A DNA stretch of 13,905 nucleotides from Saccoglossus kowalevskii (taxonomy: Eukaryota > Hemichordata > Enteropneusta > Harrimaniidae), in contig NW_003105136.1 of the NCBI RefSeq assembly GCF_000003605.2, positions 1 to 13,905 of the forward strand, given 5' to 3'. Position numbers and translations under genes: made by a program. Below, in pieces: positions 8,220 to 13,905 of this stretch; position 1 is the stretch's first letter; every line of letters starts with the position of its first letter. The notes below the pieces were generated by a model that was not told where the DNA came from, searched no databases, and saw nothing but the letters and a program-made list of their open reading frames with translations.

Positions 8220-8335
8220 AGGCGAGCGAGCGAGCGAATACTTTGCGCGGTCGAAAAAAAGCGGAAATTGTCCGGTCGAATTGAACAAAGCGAGCGGGAA
8301 AAAAGCGGGCGGGAGGTTGGGCAAAATGAGTACTG
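8220..8335 (-). repeat. Right terminal and subterminal repeat of the 2.8-kb element
   Basis: gcgagcgagcgagcg (from 8222) followed by ggtcgaaaaaaagcgg, ccggtcgaattgaacaaagcgagcggg and gcgggaggttgggcaaaatgagtactg. Reversed, this repeats the order of the left end. The open frames crossing it (8108-8398 minus, 8202-8384 plus) are by-products. Confidence 0.6.
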
Positions 8336-8529
8336 TATAACTTGCGTTTCCCCTCTCGCTGCCTTAAGGGAAATCACTTTATGATGAGTTGTACCCACAT
8401 AGAGTACATATTAATTCATATTGTTTGCAGATGTTCCATGTATTATTTTAACATGAGTATTTTATAATTAAATAAAGGGGACTGTGACATTCATGTCTTG
8501 TTTATACAAACATTTTTTATTATGTTCAG

Positions 8530-8609
8530 ATTCCTCAGATGAGCTTGTAAAACATGGACTATGTGCATTGAGAGATACACTACCACAAGAGGCAGAGCTT
8601 ACTTCAAAG
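8530..8609 (+). CDS. PSMA1: Single exon of proteasome subunit alpha type-1 (20S core)
   Basis: An 80-bp open segment lies between a good acceptor (tttttattatgttcag, ending 8529) and a donor (AAG|gttagt at 8610). Read in the only open frame it gives SSDELVKHGLCALRDTLPQE followed by AELTSK. From memory this matches PSMA1 at about residues 183-208 of roughly 263 (human: NELVKHGLRALRETLP..., ending TTK). PSMA1 is one of the seven alpha-ring subunits of the 20S proteasome in cytosol and nucleus; alpha subunits gate the chamber and are not catalytic. The exon enters in phase 1 and leaves in phase 0. The Cys in GLCALR replaces an Arg of the human protein, as a CGT to TGT change at a CpG would do. 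I see no other PSMA1 exon in the window, neither the conserved N-terminus upstream nor the NVSIG-type exon downstream. It is either a gene with multi-kilobase introns or an orphan duplicated exon. Confidence 0.7.
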
Positions 8610-8964
8610 GTTAGTATACTTGTTAATCTTTTCCAAAGATTCCACTTTTGAGGAGTATGCTTATTTACTACGTGTAAGGAATTGGCCAACATATTTGTTG
8701 ATCAAATTTCCCAGTCATGTGCCCAGTGGCCTCTACATGTAAAATCGAGGAAAGTAAGGGGTGGGCTTATCGTGATGATATCTTCAATTCTCTATTTTGG
8801 TAATTTTTGCTAAAAAGTGATATTTTCGACTTCTTGTTGAAAGCAGCAGGTTCAATTGCTTTGATATTACATATATAGGTACTACACTGGACCTCTCTCA
8901 GATTTGTTCATTTCGTGATGATATCTTCAATTCTCTAATTTTAGTAAATATTTTTATAATTTTT
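8610..8964. other. Intron-like sequence with an internal direct repeat
   Basis: The 28-bp block tcgtgatgatatcttcaatt... at 8770-8797 recurs at 8913-8940, 143 bp apart and almost unchanged. It looks like a local segmental duplication within repeat DNA. No exon is seen. Confidence 0.5.
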
Positions 8965-9039
8965 GGTAAAAACATCTTGGGCCTATAACCAGGAATGTCC
9001 TCAACTTGTGAAATGTCTGAAAATAGAGGGGTGGCTTAT
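8965..9039 (+). repeat. Dispersed 'gggcctata...gaggggtggctta' repeat, copy 2
   Basis: Partner of 991-1063 in the same orientation. It is followed by an additional gcgaggggcttat unit (9045-9057), so the tail is a short tandem of gaggggcttat-like units. Confidence 0.5.
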
Positions 9040-9126
9040 ACCCAGCGAGGGGCTTATGACCAAGGAAGTACATTACTTTGATTTGGTGTCTGATGTGACT
9101 TTGATTTGGTATTTTATGCGATTAAT

Positions 9127-9389
9127 ATGATGGCTCATTATTATGATTTGGTGACTTGTTATTTTGATTTGGTGGCTGATTATTATGATTTGATGGCTCA
9201 TTATTATGATTTGGTGACTGATTATTATGATTTGGTGGCTGATTATTGTGATTTGGTGGCTGATTATTGTGATTTGGTGGCTGATTATTGTGATTTGGTG
9301 ACTGATTATTGTGATTTGGTGGCTGATTATTGTGATTTGGTGGCTGATTATTGTGATTTGGTGGCTGATTATTGTGATTTGGTGACTGG
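9127..9389 (+). repeat. 21-bp minisatellite with higher-order structure
   Basis: Twelve full copies and one partial copy of gatttggtggctgattattgt occur in tandem. Because 21 bp is seven codons, all frames stay periodic; in one frame the unit reads DLVADYC, giving a 99-aa open frame at 9106-9405. Unit variants (gatggct, ggtgact, ggtggct) are ordered. The left part runs MA-VT-VA twice (63-bp period) and the right part VA-VA-VA-VT twice (84-bp period), while tat units lie left and tgt units right. More diverged gatttggt units precede it at about 9079-9110. No gene context supports translation, so I read it as a noncoding minisatellite. Confidence 0.85.
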
Positions 9390-9598
9390 TCTCATAATCG
9401 TCTAGTACAATGATTTTAACTAATACTCATATGAGTTATTAATTCTATAGTTACTGTATAGGACTAACTTACTAGTAGCTTCCAGTGACTGCAACTCAAA
9501 ACAACTTTTTAAAGAGGTTAGCACTCGGTCGAAAACTTCCCTCAAAAATTGTAAAAATGCAAGTTTTTGCTAACCTGGTGACAGTTGTAATTGTATAT
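9390..9598. other. Short gene-free spacer
   Basis: No feature is seen apart from the palindrome actcatatgagt (9424-9435). Confidence 0.4.
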
Positions 9599-9600
9599 TA

Positions 9601-9780
9601 CCGTAAAATCTGTATTAGAAGCCGCATCCCTAATAGAAGTCGCATCCATTCTATTTGAATAATTGAGAACCAAAAATTCATCATTTCTCATATGTGTAGA
9701 TGCTCTAATAGAAGCCGCATCCCCTCTGTTGCATTGTACCATTTTAATAGAAGCCGCGGCTTCTAATACAGATTTTACAG
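9601..9780. mobile_element. 180-bp MITE with 25-bp terminal inverted repeats
   Basis: The left end CCGTAAAATCTGTATTAGAAGCCGC (25 bp, 9601-9625) matches the reverse complement of the right end (9756-9780) at 24 of 25 bases. Both ends abut TA. Inside, the motif taatagaagccgcatcc occurs about four times (from 9614, 9631, 9706 and 9745), the last merging into the perfect palindrome AGAAGCCGCGGCTTCT (9749-9764). It has no coding capacity. Size, TIRs and TA flanks define a miniature inverted-repeat element, probably moved by a TA-targeting transposase. The overlapping small ORFs are by-products. Confidence 0.85.
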
Positions 9781-9782
9781 TA

Positions 9783-10293
9783 CTAGCAATCTCACAATGC
9801 ATGTTTCATTGTCGCCACTACTGGTATAGTAATTCTATTGACAAAAATAAGCAGATTGAAAAATATGACTGAAGATTGATACATACAATATATCAGCAGG
9901 ACTACATGTGAACTTGGTGCTGTAACTATTTTAACTCGCATTGTATATGGGAATAGTGTATTTTTGGTGTCTCATTATTGAATGCGGTAATGAAAGCTGA
10001 ACCTGGCCGTTAGATATGTAAATGGCAATATTTAAAAAAATGCTACAAGGCTCTTACAATATGTATATACCGTAAAAACGGTCCCTCTAAGAATTCGGCC
10101 GCCTGATTATTTGCCGGGTTTAAGTATTTTATTGACCTCCAAGTTTTCGTCTCACTAAAAATTGTCGACTTATTCTTATTCGAAAATTGTGACCAGTTTT
10201 GGTTTTCCCCCAAACGAAAAAAAAAATTGATGTGATTGTCCAAACGGGACTTTCCCCGAAGGCGTGAATCTAAGTTTCTGATTGACTGAGAGA
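9783..10293. other. Gene-free stretch with a possible element end at 10069
   Basis: At 10068-10078 taccgtaaaaa resembles the TACCGTAAAA end of the nearby MITE and is followed by a distinctive GC-rich block (aattcggccgcctgattatttgccggg). A loosely reversed version (cgaaggcgtgaatctaag) lies at 10257-10273, which might be the other end, but the match is too weak to define an element. No gene is seen; the minus frame 10043-10339 shows no motif. Confidence 0.3.
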
Positions 10294-10679
10294 TTTTTAT
10301 TTCATTGGTAACAAAAGTATATTGTAAATGAAGTTTCAAATAAAAATGAACACAACTGCATTGCGTAGCAGCAAATGATCATGGTTATCCGAAATCTGGT
10401 TATGCTGCGTTTTTGAATTGTTGATTATTACTCAGTAGTGATAATAATGTACGCAAAATAAATTCATTGAATTGTTATGAAATACAAATAGAATTCAACT
10501 TAGTTTCATCGGTCTCATATAAACGCTTGATGTTGTGGGATGTCCGCCATGTTCTCTTAGATCAAATATGTCAATATGCTAATTAACCAATCAAAAAGCT
10601 GGATGATGTCAACGTGTTCAAATTACCATAGCTTATTTAAATATGCTAATGTATTGAACGCAATGCAGAAGAGATCGAT
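10294..10679 (-). repeat. Dispersed repeat A/B, uninterrupted copy
   Basis: This 386-bp segment is the inverted, intact counterpart of 1381-1630 plus 2858-3025. In its own orientation it carries a CCAAT box (ttttgattggtt), a YY1-like acatggcggac, and at its 3' end the aataaaaa signal shared with copy A. It directly shows the pre-insertion state of copy A: caattcaatgaatttattttgcg is contiguous here. An ATG in the YY1-like site reads only 11 codons. Promoter-type boxes at one end and a polyadenylation-type signal at the other would suit a solo LTR, but TG...CA ends were not found. Confidence 0.75.
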
Positions 10680-11690
10680 TTTGATGGGAAAACGGCATGA
10701 TTTTTTTTAAATCAAAAATTTTGTTGTTTTCAAAAAATAAACTGAGCATGTGAAGAATAATTTAACATTGTTTACAGTGATAACAGCTCATTGTCGAAAC
10801 GAAGCTTACCCATTTACGCTAGTCACAATAAACATCATATTCTTGAATAGGCGTCAATGACTACGGTAAAACTTAGACTCTATTTTAGGCATCAGGAATG
10901 ATTGAAATGTTCGAAAAATGACACCAAAATACACCTTAAAAGTCCCATTTTACTCTGAATCTGGTCCCTCAAACAAGGGACATGTGAACTTTGATTCTAA
11001 CTGGATATATTGCACTGGGTCGGGAGATACAAACTGTCGCAGTTGCTAAACTTCCATGTATCTTATTGTCCAATGAGTACCTGTATTTCGAACATTCACA
11101 AGTTGTTCTAGGTAGTGCGAGACAGCTTTGTCTTTTGACCTATTAGTTTTGTGCTGACCTCTTCTCTTGATGTTTTGTTTTCTTTGTCATAATACTTTGT
11201 TTTGATTTTGAGTTGTTTAGGCTACAACTCAGCCACATCAATTTGACGGACATTCCATTTTTTAAAAACAAACGAAGCACACTGTCTATCATCCCCATTT
11301 TTTTCATTTGCCGATTTCTATTATGAAAAATTCGATGGTTCGAAAATGCACCTTAATTTTGACTTTAAAAACATGTCAGATTTCCAACACAAATAATTTA
11401 AAAACCGGTCGAAATTTTAGAGTTTTTATGGTACTTACTTTTCCATTTTGTCATTTCTGTTTATAACAAATCACAAATAGACATTGCATTTACAAAAACT
11501 GTAAACATAATTTCACCTTTCAAGTGGAGTATTTCTATTGTTAGAGTAAAACAATTATTTCCTTATTATTTAGAAGCTCATCTCAGCACATGCATGTATA
11601 AACCAAAAATTACATTTGTTGTATATTGAATGATTAAAATATTACTTATTTTGACCATAGAAACACCACAGGGAGTTGGACAAACTTGTG
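10680..11690. other. One-kilobase AT-rich stretch, no gene seen
   Basis: No exon, RNA gene or element ends are recognised. Two small hairpins are visible: gtccct/agggac (10964-10981) and gagttgt/acaactc (11210-11230). A donor-like gtaagt on the minus strand at about 11436-11441 lacks a supporting open exon. Confidence 0.4.
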
Positions 11691-12625
11691 TATTTTAATA
11701 AATTATTAAATAATAAAATGTTATATAACTTTTCTTTTACCTCCCCCCCCCCCTTTCCTGGTATCAAGTAATCACTGATCTTTGTTTATACCACTCTTTC
11801 CTTTATCAAAATCTTAGTTACGCGCTAATGTTGTATGCAAATGTTAATGCGCGATGTAGACACACCCTATTATAGTAAAATATCCCAAGGGTTGAAACGC
11901 ACCAGGACTGTGGCATCAAATCACGCATTTGAACCTTTCAAAGTTTGTTTTCTTTACATATATGGCATCTGTAATGACATGGATGGCTTTAGAAAGTTAC
12001 ACAATTGCATTTGCACTTGAATATTTGTCAAATTAAAACTCATTGCGATCGAGCGACATGGCAGGAGCACAATCGTAAAGCCGGAAACCGGATGTTGCGA
12101 TCTTTGACCTCTATCGCAAAGAATGACTTGTATATTGTTGTCACATGATCAGAAGTAAACAATTTTCCCATGAAACATATCGGATTTTTAAAGGTTAAAG
12201 GTTATGCTGGATAATCTTGTGTGACGACGCAAAGCTTTTATTTAGACTACCGTAGAAAATTATATGTATTATCAAGTAGAAACCATTTTACAGAAGAGTC
12301 ACTGATTCATTGAAGTTGCGTTGCATCAGAGATTACACTCGCCGGATTTAAATTTTGCGCACAGCATTTCTTCTTTAATTTATTCTTGAATAAATTAAAT
12401 GCCCACCCGTTTTACGGTTGTGCTCATGCCACTGTTCTGGCACGTTTCAACCCTTGGGATATTTTACTATAATAGGATGTGTCTACATCGCGCGTTAAAA
12501 TTTGCATATAACATTAGCATGTGACAAAAGAAAAAGTGGTATAAACAAAAATCAGTGATTACTTGAAATCGATACCAGGAAGAAAAGTTATATAACATTT
12601 TATTATTTAATAATTTATTAAAAAC
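11691..12625. mobile_element. Foldback-type element or long inverted repeat with 509-bp loop
   Basis: Arms 11691-11916 and 12426-12625 are reverse complements at about 90% over aligned bases. They include perfect runs of 34 bp (11866-11899 with 12443-12476) and about 43 bp (left arm 11694-11736). The arms differ by indels: the left has an extra poly-C insert (11 Cs at 11743-11753) and a 16-bp insert near 11810. Both arms carry an octamer-like atgcaaat/tgcaaat. The loop (11917-12425) shows no gene. A transcript through it would fold into a hairpin of about 200 bp. No target duplication was seen, so whether it is a foldback transposon or an inverted duplication is open. Confidence 0.7.
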
Positions 12626-12758
12626 ACTGTAATTTACTAATAGAGCCAATATGGTACCCACTCAATTTTGGGAATATTTGAAAAGTTGTAGTTATTTAGG
12701 CAAACATGTCCTCTAATATAGAAATTGTACAGAAGTAGGGAGGTATGTAATGGCAATC

Positions 12759-12892
12759 TTGAGCTTCAACCTGAGCTTGCTCAGAGTCAACCTGAGCTCC
12801 ACCCTGAGCTTCACCCTGAGCTTCAACTTGAGCTCCACCCTGAGCTTCAACTTGAGCTTCAACCTGAGCTTCCTCAGAGTCAACCTGAGCTG
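12759..12892 (-). repeat. 12-bp minisatellite inside the retrotransposon relic
   Basis: Tandem 12-bp units of ctgagcttcaac (plus strand) with variants ctgagctccacc and ttgagcttcaac. An 18-bp block tcagagtcaacctgagct brackets the array at 12781-12798 and 12874-12891. Since 12 is a multiple of 3, all frames remain open. The minus frame that continues the retrotransposon ORF reads (AQVE)n/(AQGG)n and ends after EAQDCHYIPPYF. The unit is absent from the rest of the window. Confidence 0.8.
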
Positions 12893-13640
12893 ATAGTTGT
12901 TGCTGTTTTGTTCCATAGCTGTTTTTTAGGAAGACAGCTAAGGCTGGTGCTAGAGTATGGTGGGCTGTACATTTCATTACAAAATGCTACTCATCCTCAA
13001 TTATATTTTGACTGCACAAATCACATGTTCTTTTATCCAGTACGTGGCACATTATTATGTCTGCCTTTCTCAATTTTAAGCTCATGGTTGCTTGTCCTGA
13101 ATTTTGCAATTAACCTCCTAAGACCATGGTTCTGCATATTCATTAAGTAATTTTCAATTTTTAAATCTTGTTTAAAAAGTCTGTATGTTCTTAGTTTGTT
13201 TTAGCCAAGGTTTGTTTTCTATTATCATTATGCATGTAAAAAATCCAAATGATTTTTTTATTTTTTTATGAATAAAGGCTAAATTTTTCTTATTTATCTT
13301 GAGTTTACAATGGTAATAACATCAATATCTTGCATGAGGGTTTCTACACTTGTAAACCATTTACTTTTTACATTCTTATTTACTAAGTAGGCTTCTCTTA
13401 ATAATATGTTATCAGAGTTTGTTACTCGGTTGAATATATATATACGTTGTTTCTTGATAAAACAGTCAATTGGGTACCTTCCTAGCTCACCATAAACAGC
13501 CATTTTTGGTGTGAGTTTGGAGAGACCAAGAATGAACCGACAAAATGAAAGATGGACATCCTTGGTTTGGTCTTAATGTAGCTTGTAATCAAATCATAGT
13601 ACATCCATGATCAAACAAACCAGGGCATAGTCAAGCCTGG
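12893..13640 (-). pseudogene. Broken 3' end of a non-LTR retrotransposon reverse-transcriptase ORF
   Basis: Read on the minus strand in order, several signatures appear. A degraded GCT(M)I-like piece lies at about 13600. Then comes DVHLSFCRFILGLSKLTPK into MAVYGELGRYP (start 13503), then YRLFKQDLKIENYL and KFRTSNHELKIEKGRHNNVP (about 13180-13040). Last is RTCDLC...NIIEDE, a stop, and HFVMKCT (about 13030-12970). From memory this order, VYGELGRYP followed by FR.S.H.L.IE.GR and CxxC...IEDE.HF...C, is typical of the region C-terminal to the reverse transcriptase in many invertebrate non-LTR elements. The frame changes at least twice and in-frame stops occur, so it is dead. The upstream polymerase core is not in the window. 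The clade cannot be named. The last frame runs into the 12-bp minisatellite. Confidence 0.7.
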
Positions 13641-13905
13641 TTTTTACTCATCAAACTTTGCAAAATTTTGTTTTTTAATTCAGGTTAGATAATCAAATTT
13701 ACTCGAATCCCCCTTCAAATACCAATATATGTACATACATGTATATCCCTGTGCTTATAAGTATGCTAATTTTTGTTACGAGGGTTAAAATGGCTGGACA
13801 ACAGGAAGTGCTCTACCTGCTGCCAAGCTTCAAATTATGATATCACATATTTAAACAATGTTTTTATCGGTACTTTTAATTTGTTTCCAGTTGACGTTTT
13901 TGATG
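13641..13905. other. Right-edge stretch, no gene seen
   Basis: The stretch contains a tacatacatgtatat palindromic patch (about 13731-13746) and an ATG-initiated 16-codon open frame at 13791. A strong acceptor-like tract (tacttttaatttgtttccag) ends at 13890, only 15 bases from the edge. What follows cannot be judged, and its first codons do not match the next PSMA1 exon. Confidence 0.3.

Larger units (their letters stand above)
5533..8335. mobile_element. TA-flanked 2.8-kb non-autonomous DNA transposon candidate
   Basis: The left end CAGTACTCATTCCGCCCAACCTCCCGC (27 bp, 5533-5559) matches the reverse complement of the right end (8309-8335) at 25 of 27 bases. Both ends abut TA (5531-5532 and 8336-8337), as with the TA target duplication of Tc1/mariner-like elements. 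Inside each end is a subterminal zone rich in ccgaccgc and cgctcgctcg blocks in opposite orientation (5560-5700 and 8220-8308). No transposase domain is visible in the 2.5 kb between them, so if mobile it relied on another element. CAGT termini plus TA suggest Tc1/mariner, but the superfamily is not established. If the PSMA1 exon at 8530 belongs to a live gene, this element would sit in one of its introns. Confidence 0.6.

Noticed and set aside
9106-9405. 99-aa DLVADYC-repeat protein
   Set aside because: Unit length is a multiple of 3, so open frames persist by arithmetic; there is no supporting start, splice or flanking domain.
11835-12020. Possible protein encoded by both arms of the long inverted repeat (MLYAN.NARCRH.LL)
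   Set aside because: Similar peptides appear in both arms, but a 20-bp indel and a poly-C tract put the upstream parts out of frame. The similarity is at the DNA level.
12725-13150. 141-aa plus-strand ORF with PELQLELHPEL repeats
   Set aside because: It is the antisense shadow of the 12-bp minisatellite and retrotransposon relic; the minus strand carries the recognisable motifs.
13871-13905. Splice-acceptor-like tract near the right edge
   Set aside because: Only 15 bases of a putative exon are visible, and they do not continue PSMA1 (which should resume with NVSIG-type residues).
1-13905. CRISPR arrays, toxin-antitoxin or other prokaryotic defence genes
   Set aside because: No spacer-repeat pattern exists. 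The tandem arrays have no unique spacers, and splice signals plus a proteasome exon mark the DNA as eukaryotic.

Overview
The window looks like nuclear DNA from a marine invertebrate. It is AT-rich, carries intron-type splice signals and has no long open frames. It is packed with decayed mobile elements and repeats of a style common in molluscs and neighbouring phyla. Examples are TCCG-rich headers, 'atggccgactggcagccatcttg'-type monomers, 'gggcttat' tails, a Mutator-like transposase relic and a non-LTR retrotransposon relic. The phylum is an inference; no RNA gene, operon or prokaryotic gene arrangement was found.

Two pieces look like host genes. At the left edge on the minus strand, a first coding exon (525-401) starts in strong initiation context and ends at a consensus splice donor. 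A second GC-rich open segment (about 150-1) joins it in frame and runs off the window. A perfect CRE (TGACGTCA) lies 37 bp upstream of the start codon and a second lies in the intron. At 8530-8609 on the plus strand, an 80-bp exon with intact splice sites encodes a segment I recognise as proteasome subunit alpha type-1 (PSMA1). I could find no other PSMA1 exon in the window.

The rest is mostly repeats. An older dispersed repeat occurs twice in opposite orientation (1381-3025 and 10294-10679). Its left copy is split by a 1.2-kb insertion of six roughly 140-bp monomers, and the right copy shows the uninterrupted site. At 3426-3536 a tiny ORF ends in a 2A-like DNETNPGP motif. At 4040-4701 lies a frameshifted Mutator-like relic. 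From 5533 to 8335 there is a TA-flanked 2.8-kb element with 27-bp terminal inverted repeats and CGCTCG-rich subterminal zones, and a second inverted pair sits almost concentrically inside it. Next come a 21-bp minisatellite (9127-9389), a 180-bp TA-flanked MITE (9601-9780) and a roughly 935-bp foldback with 200-226-bp arms (11691-12625). At the right edge is the broken 3' end of a non-LTR retrotransposon ORF on the minus strand, running into a 12-bp coding-frame minisatellite (12759-12892).

The pieces do not form an operon or pathway. They read as host introns and intergenic DNA filled by successive waves of mobile elements. Coordinates of repeat borders are by eye and approximate unless stated as perfect matches.
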